DNA of 64,000 nucleotides from the NCBI GenBank assembly GCA_907163375.1, contig CAJQUW010001859.1, positions 744,001 to 808,000 on the forward strand. The letters run 5' to 3'. The translations under genes and the position numbers were made by a program. Positions 23,301-33,690 of this stretch are shown piece after piece. Numbering within the stretch: position 1 is the first letter of the stretch; every line of letters begins with the position of its first letter. The notes under the pieces are model-generated. The model saw nothing but the letters and a program-made list of their open reading frames with translations, was not told where the DNA came from and ran no database searches. This DNA comes from Prostheceraeus crozeri (taxonomy: Eukaryota > Platyhelminthes > Polycladida > Euryleptidae).

Positions 23301-24475
23301 TGTTTGTATGATAGAAATAAAACAAAGTTTCAACCGTTTACAAGTTAAAAATAAAGTTTCAATAGTTTACAAGTTAAGAATAAAGTTTCAATGGTGCATA
23401 TGTTACGAATAAAGTTCTATCTGTTTATATGTTAGAAATAGAATGAAATTTCACCAGTTTACAAGTTAAGAATAAAGTTCTATCTGTTTGTATGTTAGAA
23501 ATAAAACAAAGTTTCAACCGTTAACAAGTTAAAAATAAAGTTTCAATAGTTTGCAAGTTAAGACTAATGTTTCAATAGTGCATATGTTAAGAATAAAGCT
23601 TTATCTGTTTGCATGTTAGAAACAAAATAAAGTTTCAACAGTTTAAAAGATAAAAACTAAAGTTTCAATGGTGTATACGTTAGAAATAAAGTTTTAGCTG
23701 TTTGTATATCAAAATAAAGTTTCAAGAGTTTACAAGTTAGAAATAAAGTTTCAACACTGTGTATGTTAGAAATAAAGGTGTAACTGTTTGTAAAAATAAG
23801 ATCGCAAGATTTACTAGTTTGCAAGTTAGACTAAGCGTTCTACTATTTGTAAGTGAAAGATATAGTTTCAACAGTTTACAGATTAAAAATAAAGTTTGAA
23901 CAGTGTGTATGTTGGAAATAAAGTTTAAGCTGCTTGTGTGTTAGAAATAAAACAAAGTTTCAACCGTTAACAAGTTAAAAATAAAGTTTCAATAGTTTAC
24001 AAGTTAAGAATAAAGTTTCAATGGTGTATATTAAGAATAAAGTTTTATCTGTTTGTATGATCGAAATAAAACAAAGTTTTAACCGTTTACAAGTTAAAAA
24101 TAAAGTTTCAATAGTTTACAAGTTAAGAATAAAGTTTCAATAGTGTGCATGCTAAGAATAAAGTTCTATTTGTTTATATGTTAGAAATAGAATGAAGTTT
24201 CGTCAGTTTACAAGCTACGAATAAAGTTCTATCTGTTTAAGTTTACAAGTTAGGAATAAAGTTCTATCTGTTTGTATGTTAGAAATGAAGTTTTATCTGT
24301 TTGTATGCTAGAAATAAAGTTTCATCAGTTTCCATATTAAAAAATAAAGTTTTTAGCAGTTTACAAGTTAAAAATAAAGTTTTAATAGTGTATGCGTTAG
24401 AAATAGAGTTTTAGCCTTTGTATGCTAGAAATAAAGGTATAGCTATTTGTAAAATAATAAAAATTGTAAGTGATT
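20400..24475. repeat. AT-rich tandem array, left arm (expanded)
   Basis: About 4.1 kb built from monomers of roughly 29 bp resembling AAATAAAGTTTCAATAGTTT plus ACAAGTTAG. In the first 700 bases the monomers are organised into higher-order units of about 200 bp repeated three and a half times (at 20419, 20618, 20818, 21020). Further in, the order becomes irregular. A non-repetitive island at about 21130-21350 is shared with the right arm (about 32270-32490). No gene. Confidence 0.92.
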
Positions 24476-24572
24476 AGCATATTTCGTTTGCTGAAAAGAA
24501 GGTGTTCCGCCTGTTAGTGTTGGTGTATTAATATTGAAGAATTTGGTAGTATCTGTTCAATTGAAGACTATA

Positions 24573-25110
24573 ATGGTTCTAGCAAATATTAAAAACAGCA
24601 GCCATTATATAATTTATGAAACTGAACCCTTTCCTGCTGCTCTCATTCGAGTGGTACCCTATACATATTACCATCCTTCATAACGGGCATTGTATCATAA
24701 CAGGCTTATGTGATTTCAATAAAGTATCACGGATTGTTAAATTCCTAATGTGTTATCTGTTTAATGTATAGCTAATGGAGGCATGTTATACGTTGAGTTT
24801 TTCCTTCATTCACTGACGACTCATCATATGAATGAGTTAAGGTGAAAACGGTATGCATCATCACTTTGACTGACAAAGGAATGCACACGTACTGAATGGG
24901 GAAAAGATCAGGCTGTCAATAAGGATGAATAGAATCTTATCGAATGGTCTGACATCTACGACAATGAGGTGGATCCATTTTTAGACATGGGTTATCGCTT
25001 TGTCTGATATGAAAACGTTCACACGCTCGCATATTCAGCTGTGAATATAATTTACTATTGCTATTTTTAGTGACTATCTTTACAAGAAGAATGACAGTGA
25101 TGTAAGCAAC
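24573..25110 (+). other. worn plus-strand core remains
   Basis: Fossil coding-like DNA of the Polinton core. Short plus-strand stretches such as FPAALIRV and GHCIITG loosely recall the saddle repeat of TATA-binding-protein-like factors. No function can be claimed and the segment is broken. Confidence 0.2.
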
Positions 25111-25350
25111 ATGCTTCCTAAGCTGAATAGAGCTGTTTGTGTTATTCTATTAGACATGCCGTTTAGCAAATCGGCGATACAACGATGTTGCCCACCTGTT
25201 AGAAAAATTAGCACAAGCGAGTTATGTGAAGTGTTACTTGATGATGCAAAGATACATCACATTTCATTTTTGATTGAAAATCAAAGTGCTCTTCTGAAAC
25301 TGGGCAATGGCATTCATTGTCAATTGAGTGAAAATTTGATAAAACTGTAG
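25111..25350 (+). pseudogene. Polinton core relic, unknown
   Basis: A 79-codon open stretch (begins MLPKLNRAVCVILLDMPF) without a recognised domain. It lies just upstream of the penton-like fragment on the same strand and is treated as part of the same fossil block. If expressed it would have been driven from the left-arm promoter, which points this way. Broken. Confidence 0.3.
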
Positions 25351-25369
25351 TTTTTCATTGCTGTAAAAT

Positions 25370-25690
25370 GTGTTTACTGCTACACGCATGATTGGTGTAG
25401 GAATACCAATGACCCTTAATAAACATGAACAACACTTTTACATTCAAAGTGATCTGATTTCACCTATTTCTTTTGATGAGAAAAAAGAATACATTTTACG
25501 CGATTTCATTCATGACAAAGACGCTTCATATGGAATAGTCCAGATATTGTTTGAACCTATTTTCTACCATCCTATCGTCAAACAAATGATACCCTCTATT
25601 GCTATCAAAATTACCAATGGTTTACAAGAGTGCATCCACGTGAAAGATACTAAATCCCTCATAACGTTAGTGTTTCGGAAAACAAAGTGA
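25370..25690 (+). pseudogene. Polinton minor-capsid (penton-like) relic
   Basis: A 106-codon stretch. The order of motifs FYIQSDLISP, YILRDF, FEPIFYHPI, IPSIAIKITNG and a closing TLVFRK follows the pattern I know from the C-terminal part of Polinton and adintovirus minor capsid (penton-like) proteins, which end in a similar short strand with FR. That protein would occupy the vertices of an icosahedral shell. The resemblance is by motif order only; the region is a fossil and broken. Confidence 0.4.
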
Positions 25691-26001
25691 AGTCTTTATA
25701 CAACATTTATTGAAATATGTACATGAATGTGAAGCAATAGACTTTATACAACATCCACTGAAAATATATACATGAGCGCACTTCAATAAACATTGTTATA
25801 TACAAAAAGTCTTTTTACTTCGTGAAGGGTGGAAATATACAGAGATAGGAAAAATGTCTTTCAGTGGAAAAGTCATCACATGGGGAATGTACAGATGTGG
25901 ACACATATTCACAAGGAAAAAACAATCTCATGCGATACATAAAACAACAATGTTTATCTACAGAAATCAACATCAAAATACTGAGTTAAGGATGAATCTA
26001 T
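25691..26001. other. intergenic gap of core, between convergent genes
   Basis: Non-coding stretch between the plus-strand relics and the 3-prime end of the polymerase. It contains two similar words, CTTTATACAACAT, at about 25693 and 25741. Shared polyadenylation signals are plausible (AATAAA at 25785 on the plus strand) but not proven. Confidence 0.4.
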
Positions 26002-28902
26002 TTACACGTCTCCTGAATGTGGTAGTGTGAGTTTAATTCTTTTGGGTGGTGGTATGTTTGTGTCAGGATGTCCATGTGGAAGAGATATGTTGTGTTCTAA
26101 CCAGCACCTCTTATCCTCCCATGCTGAAAGCGCCCGTTTCCTAAAAGTATGAGTTTTGATCTCATGCGACTTAGATTTTAAGATTGTCATATTGACAAAT
26201 GTTATATTTTTATTTCTATAGGCTTTCCTGAAATTCTTATGTTTCATATTTTGCACAATGGATTTTGATATGCCTTTAGCGCGCTTAATGCTATCATCAC
26301 TATCCTTTAATTTCATACTGTACATTTTTGGACGGAGGAGAATCATTTCATCTATTTCCTTCCCTGCTGTCTCATCCTTAAAGCAGCCAAGTTTTGCCTT
26401 ATTTTTGATGGAGTAGAGTGGATGATCAGCAGGATAATTTGATGTATCAAAATATCTTTCTAAAGATTTTCCTACTTCATTGAAACTTAAATCTTTTTGA
26501 GTGGTAATACCTAAGAAGAAACTATCTGTATCACCACCCAACAAACGAACCTCTTTTACGAGAGGACATGGTTTTAATATTTTATAAAAGAGTTGGTACA
26601 TTTCAAGCTTAGAATAATCTAGTACAGCTTGGCCAATATAGATGGGCTTGCACAACTCAACTTCAGATTTTATCATTTTAACACCTACAAGGTCCTCATC
26701 GATAATGTCTCTATCGATGAATAGAGGTGATGAGACCAATTTGTGATACTTTTGATCATCATTAACTAGTTTATAGTTTACACGTTTTCTAACATCCTCC
26801 ATCGTCTTACCAAATAAACTGTTGTTCTTATATTTATAAAAATCTTTTTCAAAGTTATTTTGAGCTAGTGCACGTTTCTGGCTGTTGCTATCAATATATG
26901 GTTTGAGGAAGGCTTTCTGTCTAAATTTAATAATGCGGTGAACTCTTTTTAAAATCATGCCCATTTCTAAATAAAATTTTAAGATGCTAAAGTGGACTAG
27001 ATAGTTTTCTTTATCATACTGGGTGAGTAAAAGTTTGCGGCAAGGCTTATAGTCGGGTTGTCCACATGATTCTAAATCTTTATGAAATTGTTTCATAAAG
27101 TCGGAAAACATATCTTTACTCACTTCACCTGATTCGGGTGCGAGTGGAAAATCTACGGTTTTATGTTTAATATTATTTGGATAGATTAGATCTATCTCAA
27201 AATAATATCCCCAATCACCTTCATCTGGAATTGCTAGTATGTTAGAAGGGTTGGAGAAATGTTGAATATCACTATCATCTAACCAGCTAAACTCAGAGTG
27301 AGGTAGCGGTTTGGATAATGAACTACCATACAAATTATTTTGGTCATAATACTTCAGATGGGTATGATCATTACCTACTGTTTCAGATTTTAACCTATGT
27401 TTATTTACAAATGTGAGACCACCGCGAATTCCTCGCTCAAATAAATTATACATCTCTGGATCTTGTAAGAGATGAATGGTCTCATCAGTCATTTTAAAAG
27501 CAGACTTAAATGACATGGCTGGCAGACTGACAAAGTGGACGGGATCTAACTTATCTTCTTCTAATGCCACTCGTCGAAACTCCTGAAATACATCAGCCAG
27601 CAAAAATACATCTAACTTAAGGTAGGCAATCATATATTCGCCAAATGTATGGCAGTCAAATTTTATCCATGCATCTTGTGCATGATCATAATCTTCGGTC
27701 TTACATTCTGCACCGGTCAAATCATTTTTAAATTTATCTATGGGCGGAAGAGAAGTCTCGCCGAGTTTACTAATCGCATCAAAATATGCATATGGAAAGA
27801 CTCCTTTCCGTGTGATGACTTCATCGGTTAGATTTGGATATTGTTTCTTAAGATTTTGTGTTAGTGGAAGAGACTTTAGATTTTGCACGAGAGAGGCCAG
27901 TGATGCAGTCATAAATTGGTAGGAATCTAAAAATTTTATATCAAAATAGACCGTCTTATTTTCTTTAGTTTTATCGACAGGCACTTTTGCTGTCATGGCC
28001 ATAAACTTCTCTCTCGTTTGCGCTATTACATCAAGCTTCCAATCTTTCATTTGACCTAAACCTCCTTTTATTATCATATGGCTGTCGTAGCCCTTGAAAT
28101 TATGGAAAATGACGGGTAATGTACGCCGTTTCATCCTAAGTGAAAAATTACATTTTGAACAGAGTGCGTTTCTAAATTTGCCAGTGATGTGATCATGGTC
28201 GCGCACTTTCTTAATCTTATCATCATCAAATGTTTTCCTACATTTGGGGCAAATGTTGCAGCTATCAAATTTTGCTTGATCATCTGCTGTCATATGCAAT
28301 GATCTGCGATAGAGTTCACCATCATACTTTTGTTGAAATTTTACAGCCTGTTCGAGGAATTGTAGGAATTGGTAAATACAATCCTCACCTTGCCAGACGC
28401 GCATTTTATTTTGCCTACTCCTAAAGTGATCATGCCATACTTCATAGCAGGAAATGGCTGCTGGTCGATGGATGTTATCATCGATATAGCATTCGATGTC
28501 AGCATAGATGACACGCAGGGGACTTAATTCATCACCATTCTCTCTATATGAAAACTCCTTATCTTTGGGCATGCGCTCTATTTGTAGTTTACCCCGCTTG
28601 CACCATTCATAATGACTTAGAAATTTATTTTTCGACCAAAATGGTCGTGTGCAGCGGTCGCATATGAAATGTTCACCTTTAATCGATTTTTGTATATGGC
28701 TGTAAAGGCGATGAATTTTTGGAATGCCACAGTAATGCCACTGTTGAGTATTGTCCTCATACACTAGCAAAAGGTTGACAACTCGATCATAGCTACTTTG
28801 GCGGTTGTTATACCTAACGCCTTTTAACCCTTTCTCCCAGACGTGAACCACTATCTTAATTTTATTTAATTTCTCAAATTTCTCTATATCTTTCAATTTC
28901 AT
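26002..28902 (-). CDS. Polinton protein-primed family B DNA polymerase
   Basis: A 966-codon frame that looks whole. A zinc-finger-like CDRC...HYEWC lies at residues 81-101. Exonuclease motifs are YADIECY (133-139), HNFKGYDSH (267-275) and YLKLDVFLLADVF (427-439). Between the first two lies a treble-clef/HNH-like insert, CPKC...RDHDHITG...LCSKCN (218-252), resembling the endonuclease VII fold. Polymerase motif A is YYDQNNLYG (518-526), motif B KNNSLFGKT (692-700), motif C GGDTDSFF (789-796), and a KMYS motif follows at about 860. This is the set of the DNA_pol_B_2 group, which starts synthesis from a terminal protein and would copy the linear element end to end in the nucleus. It sits 3-prime of a second minus-strand frame carrying C2H2 fingers. 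Organellar linear-plasmid polymerases share the fold, but the 6-bp duplication and AG ends favour Polinton. Confidence 0.93.
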   Translation of the reverse strand: MKLKDIEKFEKLNKIKIVVHVWEKGLKGVRYNNRQSSYDRVVNLLLVYEDNTQQWHYCGIPKIHRLYSHIQKSIKGEHFICDRCTRPFWSKNKFLSHYEWCKRGKLQIERMPKDKEFSYRENGDELSPLRVIYADIECYIDDNIHRPAAISCYEVWHDHFRSRQNKMRVWQGEDCIYQFLQFLEQAVKFQQKYDGELYRRSLHMTADDQAKFDSCNICPKCRKTFDDDKIKKVRDHDHITGKFRNALCSKCNFSLRMKRRTLPVIFHNFKGYDSHMIIKGGLGQMKDWKLDVIAQTREKFMAMTAKVPVDKTKENKTVYFDIKFLDSYQFMTASLASLVQNLKSLPLTQNLKKQYPNLTDEVITRKGVFPYAYFDAISKLGETSLPPIDKFKNDLTGAECKTEDYDHAQDAWIKFDCHTFGEYMIAYLKLDVFLLADVFQEFRRVALEEDKLDPVHFVSLPAMSFKSAFKMTDETIHLLQDPEMYNLFERGIRGGLTFVNKHRLKSETVGNDHTHLKYYDQNNLYGSSLSKPLPHSEFSWLDDSDIQHFSNPSNILAIPDEGDWGYYFEIDLIYPNNIKHKTVDFPLAPESGEVSKDMFSDFMKQFHKDLESCGQPDYKPCRKLLLTQYDKENYLVHFSILKFYLEMGMILKRVHRIIKFRQKAFLKPYIDSNSQKRALAQNNFEKDFYKYKNNSLFGKTMEDVRKRVNYKLVNDDQKYHKLVSSPLFIDRDIIDEDLVGVKMIKSEVELCKPIYIGQAVLDYSKLEMYQLFYKILKPCPLVKEVRLLGGDTDSFFLGITTQKDLSFNEVGKSLERYFDTSNYPADHPLYSIKNKAKLGCFKDETAGKEIDEMILLRPKMYSMKLKDSDDSIKRAKGISKSIVQNMKHKNFRKAYRNKNITFVNMTILKSKSHEIKTHTFRKRALSAWEDKRCWLEHNISLPHGHPDTNIPPPKRIKLTLPHSGDV

Positions 28903-29789
28903 GTCATGCAGTCATCAAACTTTAATTCATTTTCCCACTCTTGATACTTACTTCTACGGAAACGATTATCACTTACATCATTGTAGTGGAGAATGGATAA
29001 CACTGCATACTTAAAACATTGCGATTCGCAATCTACAGAAATGACTGCTTTTTTATCTTTTAAAATTTTTTGAAGATTGAAGGAGCCTCGCCCACTATAA
29101 CTTTCTAGCAAATTGATTTTAAACTTGGCAGATTCTATACCATCAAAAATGAGGCCACTATCGCGTTCGTTGAATTTAACTATATTTAGTTTTAGTCCTT
29201 GGATATGAAAATTTAACCAAGAATCTTCATCGATTACTTCTGTAGCAGGAGAGGAGGGTATGTAAAACTCCAACCGCTCTGCTATTTGACCAGTATGATG
29301 ATCGATTTTTACATATTTTATTTTTAAGTAGATGAGCGCTTTTATTCTAAAGTTGTCTAAATTTCTAAAGAGCGCATCTATCAAGGATGAATTTTGATGA
29401 AACCATTCCTCAAAGTTAGCAATGGTTTCTGAGGAGTCCATCTGGTAGTTCCTCACTAAATTGTTCATTGATATTTCAGAGAGTCGGATAGAGGAGGTAC
29501 CGTTGGTGTAGGTATCGTTCGTGTGTGTATGTCGAAGTCTATGTGAAGATAATTCAAAATGTGACTCAAATGATTGAATGCAGAAGTCGCAAGTAAAGGA
29601 GACGTGTTCAATAGAGTCATCCTCACCTCGGGAGATTGATGGCGACTTGGGTTGACACACACGTTGTCTGATGTGTCGGAGCAGATCGCGTTTCCTCGTG
29701 AAGATGTGCCCACAGTCAGCACATTCCCGCTCGTCGCCTTCCCGCGATAGTGTTGAGCTGGAACTAGCATCACCTAAAAGAGAAATCAT
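28899..29789 (-). CDS. N-terminal C2H2-finger region of the polymerase unit
   Basis: A 296-codon frame directly upstream of the polymerase frame. It has one C2H2 finger near residues 22-45 (CADCGHIFTRKRDLLRHIRQ) and a second near 69-90 (CDFCIQSFESHFELSSHRLRH), then an alpha/beta stretch typical of the N-terminal part of Polinton polymerases, with VISVDCESQCFKYAVLSILH near the end. C2H2 fingers ahead of a family B polymerase are seen in several invertebrate Polintons, where they may contact DNA ends. A likely splice acceptor lies at 29774-29776, so the first residues of this frame may be intron-derived and its true entry is from the leader exons. Confidence 0.65.
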   Translation of the reverse strand: MISLLGDASSSSTLSREGDERECADCGHIFTRKRDLLRHIRQRVCQPKSPSISRGEDDSIEHVSFTCDFCIQSFESHFELSSHRLRHTHTNDTYTNGTSSIRLSEISMNNLVRNYQMDSSETIANFEEWFHQNSSLIDALFRNLDNFRIKALIYLKIKYVKIDHHTGQIAERLEFYIPSSPATEVIDEDSWLNFHIQGLKLNIVKFNERDSGLIFDGIESAKFKINLLESYSGRGSFNLQKILKDKKAVISVDCESQCFKYAVLSILHYNDVSDNRFRRSKYQEWENELKFDDCMT

Positions 29790-30216
29790 TCTATCATCTC
29801 TATTAAAGTCTTAGTGTTTTGTTACAACTTACCTTCACTCAATAGCTCTAAACTTTCCTTGAGAAAGGAGGGCTTTGGTGATGAAGTCGATGCCTGAAAT
29901 TGAGGAAGATGCTATTAGATAAACGTTCGAGGGAGATGAGTGAGGAAATCTTCAACCTACCATTTTAATGGTGTGGTCGCACACCTCGATCTCCATTTCT
30001 ACCAACTTGTTGGAGATGGGAGGGAAGTCGCCTGCTGTTGCCGGTGGTGGTATGTGAGAGTTGGCGGGGCGGTTAGGAACGTTGTCGCTCAGAAATACCG
30101 TTGCGAGATCTGTTGAGAAAAGGAAGGAAAGCGATCAGTAACATGACTATTCAATTCCAAGTGTGGCGTGCGTTTTGTTTAAGTCCTTGTCCCCCTTTAC
30201 CATCACTGTAACTTAC

Positions 30217-30492
30217 CATCAAGAGAATCTACTTCCACCATCACCGATGGTTCAAGAGGAGGTAGAAGGGGGATGCGAGCCGAGGGTGGAAGAGTCCGCG
30301 GCTTGGGTGTTGGAGGGATGCGGCGACGAGGAGCAGGTATGGGTGGTGGTGGAGGTTGGGCGATGACCATGTCCGAGGTGGATGGCTGCTCAGATGGTGG
30401 AGCTGAGGTAGATGGGCAAGAGGGTAGGGTCGGAAAATCATCATCATATTTCCGCCTCGCGACTTCCTCCCACTTCTCCTGCCTTGCCAAAA
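30217..30492 (-). CDS. proline-rich exon of the polymerase leader
   Basis: The exon-like block encodes a strongly proline-rich peptide: PPPPPIPAPRRR followed by PPTPKPRTLPP. PxPxPR-type and polyproline motifs are typical SH3- or WW-domain ligands, and the PAPRR/PKPR spacing resembles motifs bound by endocytic SH3 adaptors. That role is inference only. An acidic/hydrophobic head (KYDDDFPTLP) precedes the proline run. The reverse strand also has an open, glycine-rich frame, which is the expected shadow. Confidence 0.5.
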
Positions 30493-31129
30493 CTGTAGAG
30501 TGGAAAAGAGATGAGATTGATGAATGATAGAATGCATGCTATCAGCCATGATGATACAGAACACATGACAGCATTCATTCATTAAGATACTTACATATTC
30601 CCAGTCGTTCATAGGCTCGACCAAGTGCCCCTTCAGGAATAGGTTCTCTGTTCATGATCCGCTGCTGTACTGAAAAACGGAGGGAGATATTAGAGTGCAT
30701 TATAAATTTTAGAAATGAGCTTCGCTTTTGAAAATCGCGGAGTAAAAAGACGTTAAGGGTCTTTTGTTGAAAATTAGTAAGGATATGATTCTTACATTCT
30801 TGATGTTATTCAAAGGTTTATGAAAATTAATTCCTATGCTCAACACACATGATAACCGAATGATGTTAGTTCAAGAGTTCTATTAGCACAACCTGCATCC
30901 TTGCCCCATCACACAAAAACTTACATTGCTCAATGAGAGTTTCCTCCATCTTGGCAGAGACGCGATAAGATTCAATTTTTCTCGTGATACTCGTATCCAT
31001 ATCGAAGATTAAAGTAGTTAGATTCGACGTCGAAGGCAAATTCACTGAAAAGGATACGTAAGATTTATTTCATTTTACCTATGATGATCATGTGAATAGT
31101 CATTCAATGAACATGAGTCAATCAACACT

Positions 31130-31345
31130 TCGAAATGCTCCATACCATGAAGACTAACCCTTGTCGAATGGCTAAAGTACTCTGACCTGACGAGAGAAAG
31201 TGTCACGTTGAGTATGAAGTCGAACGCCCAACATGAGCAACAGCTCAGAGGTTTCGGTCTAACAAACGACGAACAACCCGTGCAACGCAATCCCTCTACG
31301 GCAGTACCCGCCGTCCCGAAGGAACGCTCGAGGAAAGGAAGTATT
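31130..31345 (-). repeat. diverged copy of arm module B next to the polymerase promoter
   Basis: The minus strand repeats module B of the arms, including GTTCCTTCGGGACGGCGG, the ACGGC/GCCGT hairpin and the CCTTT/AGAGG outer pair, with scattered substitutions elsewhere. It lies in what looks like the first intron of the polymerase transcript, and the homology extends upstream to the CTATCAGGTTGTTTTGAC stretch at about 31430. Confidence 0.7.
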
Positions 31346-31495
31346 ACAGCGATGATATGCTTTATGAGCAGAAGTGAAACCCTTGATAGCAAGAGACTAT
31401 TCAACTTGATAGCAAGTCAAAACAACCTGATAGCGGGAGCTCACCAACACTCACCTTATGAAAGATAAATGTGAAGAGTAGAGCTGGTGCACTAC

Positions 31496-31503
31496 CTTTT
31501 ATA
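31496..31503 (-). promoter_or_regulatory. TATA box of the polymerase gene
   Basis: TATAAAAG on the minus strand, about 40 bases upstream of the first splice donor (31454), leaving room for initiation at about 31470 and an exon of roughly 20 bases. Confidence 0.6.
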
Positions 31504-31734
31504 AGATTTTCCTAAGCGGTGAATGGATGAGACGTCTCGTCCAATCACAAGACGATCAGGAGTTTCCAGTGCGCTCACACACTTCCAATTAATGCTGATG
31601 TCACAAACTCTCTTTTATGAACGTATGAGCATCTATTTGAATCTGTCAATGTACATTCCTATTGCGATATGATTTATTCGTTGATGATTTTACTATGATA
31701 TCTTATGTGTTCAGAGCTTGCTCATACACTTAGT

Positions 31735-33030
31735 CTAACTTGTAAACTAGTAAATCTTGCGATCTTATTTTTTACAAACAGTCACACCTTTATTTCTAAC
31801 ATATACACTATTGAAACTTTATTTCTAATTTGTAAACTCTTGAAACTTTATTTTGATATACAAACAGCTAAAACTTTATTTCTAACGTATACACCATTGA
31901 AACTTTATTCTTAACTTGTAAACTATTGAAACTTTATTTTTAACTTGTTAACGGTTGAAACTTTGTTTTATTTCTAACATACAAGCAGATAGAACTTTAT
32001 TCTTAACTTGTAAACTGGTGAACCTTCATTTTATTTCTAACTTGTAAACTCTTGAAACTTCATTTTGATATACAAACAGCTAAAACTTTATTTCTAACGT
32101 ATACACCATTAAAAATTAATTTCTAACTTGTAAACTCTTGAAACAGTTATAATTTTATTTTTAACTTGTAGACTGTTGAAACTTTATTTCTAACTGCTAA
32201 ACTGTTGAAATGATATCTTTCATTTACAAATAGTAGAACACTTTGTCCAACTTGTAAACTAGTAAATCTTGTTCGCCATCGAATCTAACTATTTAAATCT
32301 TCATCATGGAAATCAATGTTCCACAGTCGGAGTAAAAGTTTGAGATGATACACTCCTGGCAAACTAACTCATGAAGTAGCTTTGCTGTAATACATTTCTA
32401 TCTGTAAACATATGATAATGTTAAAGTGAATCTAAAACTTTTCAGCTTATTAATTGTTCATCGTTGCATCAACGCTTTAACACGTGAACAGTTATAATTT
32501 ATTTTTAATTTACACTTAGTCTAACTTGTAAACTAGTAAATCTTGCGATCTTATTTTTTACAAACAGTCACACCTTTATTTCTAACATATACACTATTGA
32601 AACTTTATTTCTAATTTGTAAACTCTTGAAACTTTATTTTGATATACAAACAGCTAAAACTTAATTTCTAACTTGTAAACTCTTGAAACAGTTATAATTT
32701 TATTTTTAATTTACACTTAGTCTAACTTGTAAACTAGTAAATCTTGCGATCTTATTTTTACAAACAGTTACACCTTTATTTCTAACATATACACTATTGA
32801 AACTTTATTTCTAACTTGTAAACTCTTGAAACTTTATTTTGATATACAAACAGCTAAAACTTAATTTCTAACTTGTAAACTCTTGAAACAGTTATAATTT
32901 TATTTTTAATTTACACTTAGTCTAACTTGTAAACTAGTAAATCTTGCGATCTTATTTTTACAAACAGTTACACCTTTATTTCTAACGCATACACTATTGA
33001 AACTTTATTTCTAACTTGTAAATCTTATGA
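31735..33030. repeat. AT-rich tandem array, right arm (short version)
   Basis: Inverted counterpart of the left array, about 1.3 kb, with the same 29-bp monomers and at the outer side the same 200-bp higher-order unit (about two copies). It includes the unique island at about 32270-32490. Confidence 0.9.
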
Positions 33031-33251
33031 CACTTCATATGGGTGATGATGGTAGATGAAATAGTGTTAAATAAACCTAAGATGGCTTACACTTCTGATA
33101 CAGGGATAACAATCGACTGCGATCCATGTGTAAAGAGCTTGTTAGACTACGGATGGGCTTAAGTGGATGATTTAACCATGTATACTTCTTCATTTGGAAA
33201 TAGTAGCACGCTTAGTCTAACTTGTAAATCTTAAAACATTTCATATGGGCG

Positions 33252-33449
33252 ATGATGGTAGATGAAATAGTGTCAAATAAAATTAAGATAGCTTACACTT
33301 CTGATACAGGGATAGCAATCGACTGCGATCCATGTGTAAAGAGCTTGTTAGACTACGAAAGAGAGAAGTGTGTTATGTTGCGTGTGGCGCGTGAGTGTCC
33401 TCCCATTTCATTCCATTCATCAATTCGTCTCATTGATAGAGACAGGTAG
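33252..33449 (+). CDS. conserved small arm ORF, right-arm copy
   Basis: A 65-codon frame beginning MMVDEIVSNK, one residue different from the left-arm copy at 19973-20170. A diverged tandem copy of its first half starts near 33047. Function unknown; it may not be translated. Confidence 0.25.
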   Translation: MMVDEIVSNKIKIAYTSDTGIAIDCDPCVKSLLDYEREKCVMLRVARECPPISFHSSIRLIDRDR

Positions 33450-33470
33450 AACTCATGGTTCTCATAACGT

Positions 33471-33690
33471 ATGCAATGGAAAGTTTTAGGCAACCTTCGA
33501 CAGTTGGCTAAATGTCGCCCTGGCGCGAATGCATACTACGTTGAGACAGCGGCAATCACTTGCAAACATGACGCAGAGAGGTTTAACAAGATTGACCATT
33601 GCCAAATGTCCCTTGCGGTATACATAGCTACGGGTTTCACCGCCGCCCTTTACAGGAACACCCGTCGAAAGGAAGTATTACACCGAACTT
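33471..33690 (-). repeat. arm module C, right copy
   Basis: Reverse-complement copy of 19735-19951. The overlapping 119-codon plus-strand frame is identical in both arms. Confidence 0.5.

Larger units (their letters stand above)
29774..31472 (-). other. intron-rich leader of the polymerase gene
   Basis: The minus strand shows a series of short exon-like blocks separated by small gaps with GT...AG borders: about 31044-30925, 30669-30595, 30492-30217, 30109-29961 and 29893-29833, with a first donor (AAG then GTGAGT) at 31454. Acceptors have pyrimidine runs ending TTTCAG, CTACAG, AACAG or TTTTAG. Animal-type splicing in a Polinton is unusual but not unknown. The blocks lie between a TATA box and the finger-bearing frame, so they probably form the 5-prime end of one transcript. 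I read no known domain beyond a proline-rich block. Confidence 0.55.

Noticed and set aside
20400-24475. Array of short repeats that might suggest a CRISPR
   Set aside because: Monomers are head-to-tail with no unique spacers, AT-rich and in an animal genome. It is a tandem array.
30273-30527. Glycine-rich plus-strand frame
   Set aside because: Antisense shadow of the proline-rich leader exon.
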